Assembly: GCA_002794775.1 (NCBI GenBank)
Contig: NBAY01000017.1
Coordinates: 62,001 to 126,000 of the forward strand
Reading direction: 5' to 3'
Source: Porodaedalea pini
Taxonomy: Eukaryota > Basidiomycota > Agaricomycetes > Hymenochaetales > Hymenochaetaceae
Length of the DNA: 64,000 nucleotides
The stretch's first letter is position 1. Every line of letters begins with the position of its first letter. A program made the translations under genes and the position numbers. The notes under the pieces are model-generated. The model saw only the letters and a list, made by a program, of their open reading frames with translations, did no database searches and was not told the origin of the DNA. This document shows positions 1 through 9,796 of the stretch, one piece after another.

Positions 1-285
1 GAAAGTCGACCACCACATCAGGAGTTTTGTTACAGCGCTCAATCAGATCCGCAGGCGTCTGCACCAACTGTCGGCTGGCAGTGTTGTCTCTGATTTGAGC
101 TGGCTCCACACCCGTACGCTCGACTGCCTGGATCAGCGGCACAGTGGTGGAATACACCACCAGAAGACACTGCCGACGCTGTCCTCGCACAACTACCACC
201 CCTGACCGACGACGACCTGGTACGCCTAGACGACAAGCTAGGAGCCCACCAACCACCCCACCCATCACCAACACCACCGCCTATC

Positions 286-1371
286 ATGGCAGAACCCCAA
301 GCCCCAGCTGCGCCAGCAGCCGCAACTCCGACGATCTCAAACGACATGATGCAGGAGATCATCAACGCGCTACACGGCCTGGGATTACTTGCAACCCCCA
401 CGCCAGCAGCCGCAGCCGCACCTGTCCCTCCACCAACAAGCCGCAGTGGAGGAAGACATATCGCCAAACCCGAGGCGTTCAACGGGTGAGACTACAAGAA
501 GTTCGAACATGCCATCACCCTTTACGTTGAAGCTAACGCAGAGGACTTCATGAACGACAAGGACTACTTCCTTTTCGTGTTGTCGTTCATGACGGAAGTC
601 TCGGCCACACTCTGGGCACAGAACTTCCTGGAAAGCATCAAAATGGACGGCTATCTGATCTTTTCGCTCATCAGTTGCCAGAAGTTTAACGAACAGCTGG
701 AGAAAGCGTTCGGAGATCCGAACGAATGCATGAACGCCATGCAAAAATTGGATAGCTGGAAGCACACCCGAGACATCACAGCCGACCAATTCTTCCAGCA
801 GTTCGACATCTATCGCCATGCGGCAGGATACAACGATGACGCAAAGAATGACGACACCCTCATCCACAAACTGACGAAAGCCTTGGATAGAGAGATCGTA
901 TACCGAATCGAAATGAGTGACACGGTCCCAACCACGTACAAAGGCTGGCAAGAAAAAGCCATTCGATTCGACAACGCTAGACGTCAGATGAAGGCCATCG
1001 AACAAATGCGTGCTGCCCCGTCCAGACCTCAGGTGCTCCCACCAAAACCTACCCAGATGTTCACACCGAGAATCCCCGAAAGACGCGATGCCACCGGAGT
1101 CACATACGGAGGCATGGGGAAGCCGATGGACGTCTCACTCGAAGAGCTGAGGAAAGCCGGACTCTGTTACTACTGCAAGGAATCTGGACATCTACAGAGG
1201 AATTGCCCGATGCAGAAGAAGGTGATAAGGGCTGTGTTGATGGGGATGGAACCCCGAGAGAGAAAAGTCTGGGCAGACGAGACCGCGATGCTCAAGGAGT
1301 CAGACTTTGCGGAGGAAGAAGAGGAGGCGCTCTTTGAGCGGGAGTTGGATTTTGCGGAACCCCAGCAGTGA
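286..1371 (+). pseudogene. gag of element 1, with one in-frame stop
   Basis: The structural Gag polyprotein packages element RNA in cytoplasmic virus-like particles. The frame runs from ATG 286 to TGA 1369-1371 and is interrupted once by TGA at 487-489. Downstream of that stop the protein is uninterrupted and ends with a CCHC zinc knuckle (CYYCKESGHLQRNC) at 1165-1206, preceded by a conserved RRDATGVTYGG block that element 2 also has (KRDATGVTFGG). An acidic tail follows the knuckle. The N-terminus is Ala/Pro-rich. The stop could come from a single G-to-A or C-to-T change, but the ancestral codon cannot be decided here. Pol begins in the -1 frame just before the gag stop. Confidence 0.85.
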
Positions 1372-4300
1372 ACACGGCACTGACTGGGATAGGTTCAGTT
1401 TCGGTTTTTCAAACGGCCATTTTTGATAATTCTATGGACTCTGTAGATAATTTAGATAAAATACAAAAAAATGAAAAAAGCAATGTCACTCGCAAAAATA
1501 TTCCTTCTGTCCCTGTACCAGTAGCTAGTAGTATAGATATGCCTATATGTAACAACACGTCTGCCTCATCATCTCGTCCTACTCCTGTGTCAAAAAATCA
1601 TGTAAAACCCTGTTCCGAATCTTTTAATTCTATTTCTTCCTTGGCCGGAACTGAACCGAAATCCGTGAAAAATGAAAACTCGTCGAAACAAGCTGAGAGG
1701 AAGTCCTGGAGAGATTGCCCTGTCCCCTTTACGGCCCCATGGGTAGTACGGCATCTCAAAGAGGATAAACTCGAAAGTGCTTTAACGACTCTCCGAGTGT
1801 GGATGAAACAGCAGAGGCATGCTGAAGCGAATGAAGAGACGGTGCGTCAAATCATTGCGCTAGAAGAACCAGATGCCGTGGCAGCTGTTAGGGACCTGAG
1901 GGGTCCGAAACGGTTCGTAAGAGGGTCTTGGGGGCAACAGCTCATGGTACCGATTCTCCTTCAAACGACCGACACCGGTAACCAGTTCAAGGTAGACGCC
2001 CTACTGGACAGTGGCTGCACTGGCTCATGTATCAACCGATCCTTCGTCGAAAAGCATCAGATCCGGACAAAAAAGACACCCATCCCAATCCGAGTCTATA
2101 ATGCTGACGGCACACTCAACAAGGACGGCTCGATCACAGAGTTTGTGGAAATGCGCATGACAATTAAAGATCATTCGGAGCGCATCCACTTCGCGGTCAC
2201 AGATCTAGGGAAAACAGATGTGTTCATCAGACATGAATGGTTAAAGCTGCACAATCCCAACATTGACTGGCAAAAATCAACGATCGAATTTGATCGATGC
2301 CCCGATGTATGCGGCTATATCCGTAGTCTAGAGGACATTGATGCAGACCCCGACAAAAACCTTGATTTGGTGGAACTTGAAGACGGCGATCAGCTCTTCC
2401 TCTTCGATTGGGACAGGTACATTAAGTCTGATCTGAGAAAAGCGCTGAAGGTCAGACAACAGGTGCTCGAGGAAGTCCCGAACTATGTCAAAGAGTTCGC
2501 GGACGTCTTCAGTGAACAGGAATTTGATCAGTTACCAGAGAGACGCCCTTGGGATCATGCTATTGAACTCAAGCCGGGTTCAAAGCTCTCTGACTGTAAA
2601 ATCTACCCGCTCAGCCCATCCAAACAGGTGGCACTGGACGAATTCCTCACCGAAAACTTGAGAACTGGCCGTATTCGTAACTCTCAATCTGAGATGGCAT
2701 CCCCCTTCTTCTTCATAAAAAAGAAGGATGGCAAGCTTCGCCCCGTACAGGACTATCGCCGGCTCAACGAGATGACGGTTAAGAACAAATACCCGTTACC
2801 TCTAATCCAAGAGCTCATTGACAAAACGAAACAGGCGAAATTCTTCATGAAGCTTGACATACGTTGGGGTTACAATAACATTCGGATTCGAGAGGGCGAT
2901 GAGCATAAAGCCGCCTTCAGGACAAACCGCGGTCTATTCGAACCAACGGTCATGTTTTTCGGTCTCACAAACTCACCAGCAACCTTCCAAGGATTCATGA
3001 ACGAGATCTTCCGAGAACTCGTCAATGATGGACACGTCATAGTCTACATGGACGACATCCTGATCTTCGCACGAACTCGCGAACATCATGACAAACTCGT
3101 CCGACAAGTCCTGGAAGTGTTGCGAGCAAACAAGTTGTTCTTAAAGCCAGAAAAGTGCAGCTTCGCTCAAGAGACCGTGAACTATCTTGGGCATATCCTC
3201 GGCAACGGACAGATTCGCATGGATCCAGCCAAAGTGGCGGGTGTAAAAGATTGGCCAGTGCCTAAGAACAAGAAAGAACTACAGTCTTTCCTTGGGTTCT
3301 GCAACTATTACCGCCGCTTCATCCTAGCATTCAGTCACTATGCGAAGCCCTTGACAGTGTTGACCGGAGATGTAGAGTGGAAGTGGGAGGTGGAGCAACA
3401 GGAGGCCTTTGAACATCTGAAACAGAAGCTCTGTGAAGAACCTGTACTCACAGTGCCTACTGATGACGGTCAATTTCGGGTGGAGGCTGATTCGTCGCAT
3501 TTCGCTAACGGCGCCATTCTGTCCCAATTCATTGACGGAAAGTGGCATCCAATCGCATACCGATCGCAAGCGCTTAGCCAAGCAGAGCGCAATTATGAAA
3601 TCTATGACAAAGAGATGTTCGCGATCATGTGCGCACTGGATGACTGGCGACAATATCTTCTAGGGGCAACGCAAACCTTCGAAATCTGGTCGGATCACCT
3701 CAACCTCCAGTATTTCTGAAAACCCCAGAAGATTAACCACCGACAAGCGAGATGGCTACAGGAGTTAGCGGACTACGACTTCAAACTGTTCCATAAACCA
3801 GGTGCCCTGATGACTAAGGCTGACCTCCTCTCGAGACGAGCAGATCATGAGAGGGGGGAGAACGACAATATCGACATTGTTTTGCTCAAGCCGGACTTAT
3901 TTGTAAACGAAACACTGCTAGAAGCGCTGGATGCAGACTTCGTTAAACAAATTAAAAGGGTACGAAACAACAGGGACAGAGCAGTTGTGAAGGCGTTAGA
4001 GCAGAAGGAACGAGAGTGGGAGGAAGAAGAAGGGTTGTTGATGTGGAAGGGCAGGATCTACGTGCCGAAAGACCATAAACTCCGAGAAGACATCATTCGA
4101 AACCATCACGACAGCACGCTCGCAGGACACCCAGGACACTACAAGACCCATGAGTTGATCACACGCAACTACTGGTGGCCGGGAATCCAACGAGATGTTC
4201 GAATGTATGTCGAGGGATGTGATGCGTGCCAACGTACCAAGGCACACAGAGCGAAACCGCACAATCCTCTGAACCCAAACGAGATCCCGAAAGGTCCTTG

Positions 4301-5507
4301 GGAAATCGTCACAGCAGACCTGATCGGCGAACTACCCGAGTCCAATGGGCATAACGCAATCTGTGTCTTCATTGACAGGTTCAGTAAACAGGTGCATGCG
4401 ATCCCTACCTCAGTGAGCATAACATCGGAAGGAATGGCGAGGCTCTACCGGGATCATGTCTTCAGGCTACACGGCATACCGCGCAAGTTTATTCATGACA
4501 GAGGATCACAGTTCGAGTCCAAATTCATGAACGAACTATACCGGTTACTGGGCATCGAGGGAAACCCGTCAACGGCATATCACCCACAGACAGATGGTCA
4601 GACAGAACGGATAAACCAAGAGATTGAACAGTACCTTTGTCTCTTTGTTAACCACCATCAGTCGGACTGGGCGGAATGGCTTGCGCTAGCGGAATTCGCG
4701 TACAACGACAAAGAACAAACGTCAACAGGAGTGTCACCCTTTTTCGTCAACCATGGGAGACACCCATATAAGGGCACGAATCCTAGACGCGAATCGACCA
4801 ATGAGTCCGCTAAGCAGTTTGCCGACCGGATGGCCAAGATCAGGGAGGAAACCGAATCGGCATTAAAGCATGCGGCCGAAACCATGAAGCGCTTCTATGA
4901 CAGGACGAAGGGAGAATCCATCGAGTATAAACCTGGGGAAAAGGTCATGCTCGAAGGAACTCACTTAAAGACAGATCGTCCTATGAAGAAGCTGGGAGAT
5001 AAACGTTATGGGCCTTTCATTGTCGAAAAGAAAATCGGCACGTCAGCATATAGACTTAAACTTCCACGTACATGGAAAAAAGTCTATCCGGTTTTCAATG
5101 AAGTGCTCCTCTCCCCATACCACGAGCCGCAGTATACGTCGCAAAAGCAGGATCTTCCACCCCCGCCCGAAATCATTGACGATGTGCCGGAATATGAGGT
5201 CGAAAAGGTTGTCGACTCCAAACTTGTGCGAGGGAAGCTCAAATACCTCGTACATTGGAAAGGGTATCCGAACGAAGAACGCACCTGGGAGCCAATTGAG
5301 AATTTGACGAACTCTCAAGAGGCCATTGACGAATTTCATAAATCAACTCCCAGTGCTCCTCGCGCCCTCAACACCCTAGAGATGTCGCAGCTGAAGTTCC
5401 GACCCGTGTTTGAAATGACGGAGCCTGAGAGACAGAAAGGAGTGGCACAGTGGTGGGCCGGTAAGTTCCAGGGTAGGGAACAAGGGCGATCGGGACGCTC
5501 GCCTTGA
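1338..5507 (+). pseudogene. pol of element 1, with one in-frame stop
   Basis: This polyprotein carries protease, reverse transcriptase, RNase H and integrase, which together copy element RNA and insert the DNA. The -1 frame opens at 1338. An AT-rich Ser/Asn-rich segment of roughly 135 residues comes first and has no counterpart in element 2. Then follow protease (LLDSGCTGSC), RT (MKLDIRWGYNN; YMDD at 3045-3056), RNase H (VEADSS, YEIYDKEM, IWSDH), a TGA stop at 3717-3719, and in the same frame the integrase (His/Cys finger with CDACQRTK; Asp in FIDRFSKQ; IHDRGSQF; Glu in TERINQEIE) and a chromodomain (YEVEKVVDS, LVHWKGY, TWEP). The stop falls between RNase H and integrase and would remove integrase. 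Confidence 0.9.
1347..1353 (+). promoter_or_regulatory. Candidate -1 ribosomal frameshift site, element 1
   Basis: The heptamer GGATTTT is read in the gag frame as G GAT TTT. The -1 (pol) frame is closed by TGA at 1335-1337 and the gag frame by TGA at 1369-1371, so the shift must occur in this 34-nt window, and the heptamer lies inside it. This heptamer is a known -1 shift signal in some plant RNA viruses. No downstream pseudoknot was assessed. Confidence 0.6.
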
Positions 5508-5519
5508 AGGGGAGGGTCA

Positions 5520-5944
5520 TGTCATGGACGCCTTTTTAAATTATCTTATCTTATCATATCTTATCCATCCATCACTAATCACGCTTATTCCTGCTTACTC
5601 ATTATTCATTACGCTCCTTCTCGCACTATCCTTACTCGCTGACCAATCCTATGATTTCATTATTCTATGAAGTTCCACGACATTCTATCATCTATCCTTA
5701 TGTAGTAGTTAATTCCCTGGTCCGTGCGCAGCCGCTGAAGGGTATATAAGTAGGTAGTCCTCCTGTACTTATCCCCTAGTTTTGACCTGGTCAATTCTAC
5801 CTGGCTACGTCCAGAGGCTGCTCCTTATCTCCGCGCTGTGTCAGTTCCCCCTGGCTCACCGCTCTCTCTCTTGTCTCCCTCCTCCTCTGACTGAGTTCCG
5901 CGCGACCCGGCTACCATTTGCGTACCCGTAGTCCGTCGCTGACA
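5520..5944 (+). repeat. 3' LTR of element 1
   Basis: The LTR starts TGTCATGG just after a purine tract (GAAGGGGAGGG, 5506-5516) and ends GCTGACA, so its ends form a perfect 5-bp inverted repeat, TGTCA/TGACA. A TATA box (TATATAAG) lies at 5743-5750. The length is 425 bp. No partner LTR is visible, so age cannot be estimated. The boundary is supported by LINE ORF1 coding sequence starting directly after it. Confidence 0.8.
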
Positions 5945-6369
5945 TGTTCCCACCTAGATCTATGTCTTCACCCGAACGCTTGAATGAACAGGACTTCTGT
6001 AATGTCTCTGTCGTCATGAAGGACTTGGACCGTCTATCCTTCGACCATTTCTTCCTACATGGCAACCGCTCGGTCCCTGTTTTCAGAGTTATTCGTCGCC
6101 TTGAGGAGATGAAAGCACGCCCTATGATTAACCAATGCGATAACTGTCACCGACTGGGGCACCCCGCTTCTAAATGTCACTCTGTAGCGCGCTGCGCCAT
6201 CTGCTCTGAAACCCATCGCACCGCAGTCCATGTCACCAAATGCGCTCCATGCACGGCAGCTAACAACCTGCAATGCGAGCACTTCGCTTTGTGTATCAAC
6301 TACCATGGAAATCACAGCGCTCGGTCCTTGGACTGTCCCGCTCGCCGTAATTATTGTTCTCCTTACTAA
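5945..6369 (+). pseudogene. LINE ORF1 C-terminal part, Cys/His zinc fingers
   Basis: This is a nucleic-acid-binding ORF1 (gag-like) protein of a LINE. The visible frame has CDNCHRLGHPASKC, then CAICSETHRTAVHVTKC, and further Cys/His pairs ending in SLDCPARRN, a finger array typical of LINE ORF1. The frame opens at the LTR border with no start context, so the N-terminal half is missing or lies left of element 1. It ends with a stop at 6367-6369. Function in this copy is unlikely. Confidence 0.7.
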
Positions 6370-6465
6370 CTCCTATGAACACAAAAATTTCTGTTTTTTT
6401 CCCTTAATATTCGCAGTTCCGCACCATCTTTTGATTTTCTATTTCGTTCATTTTCATCTACCCAT

Positions 6466-7588
6466 TTAGCGCCGGACGTTGTTTGCCTCCAAGAAATTCC
6501 GGTCATTCAGCGAATCATCCCTTCTAAATCCAACCCTTCTGGTGCACGGGCTTTTGATTCTCGCAATTATGCACCCTATACTGCTTTTCTTCCCCCAGTG
6601 CCTGGTAAACCCCGGTGCTGCACTTACATTCACTCCTGCTTGATTCACCGGGTCTCTCTTTACCAATCTCCCAATCCTTCACCTAATATTTCGGTCATCT
6701 CTATTTCCAGAGACCTCCCAGTCCCTTTGCTCTTATGGAACATTTATAATTCCCCTTCCCAGTGGGAATTTGAATCTAACCTACCCCTTTTAAACTCCGA
6801 TTCTAATATTTTCGTTGGTGGCTTTAACCGCCATTCCGCTTTGTGGTCACTTCCCACGCAGTCATCCAAGTTTTATCGTTCCCGTGTCCTCACTGACTGG
6901 ATCAGTGATACAGGTCTTGTCGTTTGCAACCCTCTAGATCAACCTACTTATTTCAATTGTTCCACAAATCATCGGTCCATTATCGATCTCGTTCTTTCGT
7001 CTGTCGATTTTTCTTCTCAACTTTCTGAGTCAATTATTATTTCGGATCCTTCTTTAGACATTTCATCTGATCACTATCCTATTACGTTCTCGTTCAACCT
7101 CAACATTCTCAATGCTCCATCCCAACCCCCTCTTTGTTCTATTCGTTCTCATGATCTACCAACATTCATATCCGAATTCTGCGATTCAAAACTCTTTTCC
7201 TTTGACATTCAAAACATTCATTCGGCCCAGTCGCTGGATGACTTACTTTTCTCCTTTCAGAATTCCTTGTCCTCCTTTGCTAAGGCATTCCTCCGCAAAC
7301 GAAAGCCTTGCACCTACTTCGGCCCCAACACCTGGTGGTCTGAATCGTGCTCGAAGATCTATTGCGAGCATTGCTGAAACCCCTCGGCGGAAACTAAACA
7401 TCGGCTGGACGTTGAATTATCCAGAGCCAAAACCGCATTTTACAGAGCTTGCCTTCAAAGCTCCAATCAATGTTCTATCTGGCACCGCCAGTTTACCGGT
7501 GTTGCTCGCCACCGATCCCCTATCGGCGCACTCCGAATGCCTAACAGTTCCTTCTCGCTCACCGAAGAGGACAAAGCCGCCGTGTTTT
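6466..7588 (+). pseudogene. LINE ORF2 N-terminal part: AP-type endonuclease
   Basis: The endonuclease nicks target DNA to prime reverse transcription. Recognisable blocks are VVCLQEIP near 6480, GGFNRHSALW near 6820 (the family has GDFN, so the catalytic Asp is Gly here) and SSDHYPITF near 7070. After about 7375 the frame shifts but LINE coding sequence continues to the element 2 junction with an LTEEDKAAVF block. The Asp-to-Gly change plus frameshifts mark this as inactive. Confidence 0.75.
7584..7588 (+). repeat. Target-site duplication, left copy (GTTTT)
   Basis: GTTTT sits directly before the TGTCA start of the 5' LTR of element 2 and recurs directly after its 3' LTR at 13847-13851. Five bp is the usual duplication length for Ty3/gypsy integrases. 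Confidence 0.95.
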
Positions 7589-8012
7589 TGTCAGGACTCG
7601 AACTTCCCCTTTTCTTTATTTCCCCTTTTCCTTTTTCGTTTCTGTTAATTGCTCCTTTTCATTATCTTTAATCATCTTTCCAATCACTTCCCACACTCCC
7701 TCTACACGACCTTCATTCGTTCCATTCCCACTCGTTATGTAATGTTAGGTAATATAGTCCCACGGTCGTCGCTATATAAGGTCTCAGGAATCGCATGAAC
7801 TCCTTGTTCTGCTTTTCCTCTTACCTCCGCGTCGACCTAGGTGAGACTCGTCCCCCTTGTATTAGTCTAGTCTTGTATTAATCCTCTTACCTCCGCGTCG
7901 ACCTAGCCTGAGTACAGCGTGTCCCGAGTCTCCACTTGAGTATAGCACGTCCCAGACGAAAGTCAGCCGAGGCCTGCCCAGTCCGAGTCATCTCCCGGAC
8001 TCCCGCCTAACA
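7589..8012 (+). repeat. 5' LTR of element 2
   Basis: It begins TGTCAGGACTCG and ends CGCCTAACA. A base-by-base reading against 13423-13846 gave no mismatch. It contains a TATA box at 7773-7780 and, downstream, two 24-bp direct repeats at 7817-7840 and 7883-7906. The first repeat is followed by GTGAGA. Confidence 0.95.
7773..7780 (+). promoter_or_regulatory. TATA box in 5' LTR of element 2
   Basis: TATATAAG lies 33 bp upstream of GTTCTGCTTTT (7806-7816), the segment that pairs with the primer site. This spacing suits transcription starting at or near 7806. The same box recurs in the 3' LTR at 13607-13614. Confidence 0.75.
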
Positions 8013-8013
8013 T

Positions 8014-8024
8014 AAAAGCAGAAC
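8014..8024 (+). other. Self-primer binding site of element 2
   Basis: AAAAGCAGAAC, one base after the 5' LTR, is the exact reverse complement of GTTCTGCTTTT at 7806-7816 in the predicted 5' end of the transcript. The normal TGG-type tRNA primer site is absent. In Tf1 of fission yeast the first 11 nt of the mRNA fold back on the primer site in this way. The match here is also exactly 11 nt. Confidence 0.8.
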
Positions 8025-8716
8025 CCCACCCAGGCTCATCCCCAGCGTACGTCGTCGCTGTCGACTCGCCTTCACTCAGTCTAGAGGAGTGCTCCCCTCG
8101 ACGGATTTGACGTGTAAACCCCCTGAACGACAACCCTCAACCCTGCCCGGACGTTTTCGGACGTTCGTGTATTACGTAAACATATCAACCGACATCTCCC
8201 GACCCTGGCTCTACGAATTAGCCTCTGGTGGAGCACGCACCTAACGTGGACGTGGGTAACCAGACGAGTCCAAACTTCGACGACGATCTCGTTTGTAATC
8301 TCACTCGGATCCTACCGCCTCGTCATCAACTTCGCTGACGAACCCGCTCAACGTTGGCGTAACCCCGGATCGAACACGCAACCGATCCCTGTCCCACCGC
8401 CAACGTCAAGATAGATCTCACCGACGAACAGCGACGGGCCCTTCCTGCCTCAGCCCGTTGGGATCCAGATCGACCAGGCTACGTCGCGACCAATAACAGC
8501 GGCGTCACTCACGACATCTGGTGGAGTGAAATCCGGAACGGCTGGTATTCGTCAGACGAACGAGGAAGGAGAGCAAGGTGGCCTCCAGCTACCCCATCGT
8601 CACCTGCACCGTCAACATCTACGGTTAACCTACCACCGACTCCGGGTCCTTACCGCGAGACCAACAGAGATCCCTCACCGCCGACTCCCCCAGAACCTTC
8701 AACACCCGAACCCGCG

Positions 8717-9796
8717 ATGTCAGCAGAAGGTTTCAGCCAACAGCAAATGGCGCAGATCGCGGCCATCGTTGCGAATGCCTTCGCCCATCAGGCGAACAAC
8801 GCCCCAGCACCGGTCGCGGCCGCTAACCCCCCGACCCCCAACATAGACGTCGCCCGACCACGTGAATTCACTGGTGGCGACGATTACCTTGACTTCAGAC
8901 GCGAAGTCCTTCTTTTCGTGTCCGCGAACCCAAACCGATACCCTACGTCGGAGAGTAAGATCTACGTAGCTCTCTCCTACCTGAAGGGTGGTAATGCGGC
9001 AACGTGGGCGCAGAACTACGTCGAGGAGTCGACAACGGCGGGAGTCGTTACCTTCACGGACAGCTGGGAAAGATTCCAGGAACGACTCGACGCCTCGTTC
9101 GACGATCCGAACCGAAAGGAAGCTGCGCTGAAGGATTTCCGGGAGAAGGTTCAGAAGGACCTCACCGCGGATAAGTTCTTCCAACAACTTGACGTCATCA
9201 TCAAGCGGGCGGAACTGAAAGATGACAGCGTTATCTGCGACCGCCTCAAGCGGGCAATGAACATCGAGGTAGTCCGCGGCGTGCTGAGGTCGACGCCCGT
9301 ACCGACAACGTATGAGGCGTGGAAGAACAAAGCTATCGAGATCGATCGCGGAGAACAGCAGATCCGCGCGATTCAACGAGGCCGACCGTTCATACCGCAA
9401 CCTCGCCAACAACAACCGGCACCCCCCGCTCGGCGCCAAGTTGCAACCCCGCACGTCGACAAACGCGACGCGACCGGCGTCACGTTCGGAGGTATCGGAC
9501 AACCGATGGACGTCTCTATGAACGAGGCACGTCGCAGAAGAGCTTGCTGGATCTGTGGTCAAGAAGGCCACTTCAAGGACAGGTGCCCGCAGGGGAAACC
9601 GATTATCCAACGTATGCTGGAACTGATGGCCCCTGGCGAACGCCGCATCCTCGCAGACGAGCTCGGAGCGATGAAGGAGTCAGCCTTCGAGGAAGTCGTA
9701 GACACTCGGAGGTCGACGGTGGAGGACTATGTGGAGGAAGGAGAGAATGACGAAGAGGTCGTTGACTCGCAGGGTTTTGCGAGTGGTCAGGCGTAG
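8717..9796 (+). CDS. gag of element 2
   Basis: This is a 359-residue Gag, the structural protein of the particle. Residues about 45-150 resemble the retrotransposon gag domain (FTGGDDYLDFRREV, later ADKFFQQLD). A KRDATGVTFGG block precedes a CCHC knuckle CWICGQEGHFKDRC at 9545-9586, and the tail is acidic. The start ATG 8717 comes after a 704-nt leader with several short upstream ORFs. The last 25 nt hold the slippery heptamer at 9772-9778. The intact frame and shared design with element 1 make the call firm. Confidence 0.93.
   Translation: MSAEGFSQQQMAQIAAIVANAFAHQANNAPAPVAAANPPTPNIDVARPREFTGGDDYLDFRREVLLFVSANPNRYPTSESKIYVALSYLKGGNAATWAQNYVEESTTAGVVTFTDSWERFQERLDASFDDPNRKEAALKDFREKVQKDLTADKFFQQLDVIIKRAELKDDSVICDRLKRAMNIEVVRGVLRSTPVPTTYEAWKNKAIEIDRGEQQIRAIQRGRPFIPQPRQQQPAPPARRQVATPHVDKRDATGVTFGGIGQPMDVSMNEARRRRACWICGQEGHFKDRCPQGKPIIQRMLELMAPGERRILADELGAMKESAFEEVVDTRRSTVEDYVEEGENDEEVVDSQGFASGQA

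Larger units (their letters stand above)
1..5944 (+). mobile_element. Ty3/gypsy chromovirus element 1, 5' end outside window
   Basis: Domain order is gag with CCHC knuckle, aspartic protease, reverse transcriptase, RNase H, integrase, chromodomain, then a polypurine tract and one LTR. This is the order of chromodomain-bearing Ty3/gypsy elements (Metaviridae, chromoviruses). The 5' LTR and primer site lie left of the window, and bases 1-285 are leader. Two in-frame TGA codons (487-489 in gag, 3717-3719 in pol) break the reading frames, so this copy is probably not autonomous. It differs from element 2 in LTR sequence and in a longer pol N-terminus, so it is a separate family. The LTR ends at the first base of LINE sequence, so it probably also inserted into that LINE; this is inference because the left flank is not visible. 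Confidence 0.9.

Noticed and set aside
144..530. Plus-strand frame overlapping the gag start of element 1
   Set aside because: Low-complexity Arg/Thr/Pro translation in a shifted frame of leader and gag; no family pattern.
8526..8846. Plus-strand ORF in the leader of element 2
   Set aside because: Overlaps the gag start in another frame; Arg/His/Pro-rich shadow. It could be an upstream ORF but has no support.
8720..9610. Long minus-strand ORF opposite gag of element 2
   Set aside because: Mirror of codon bias in the real gene; no recognisable domain.
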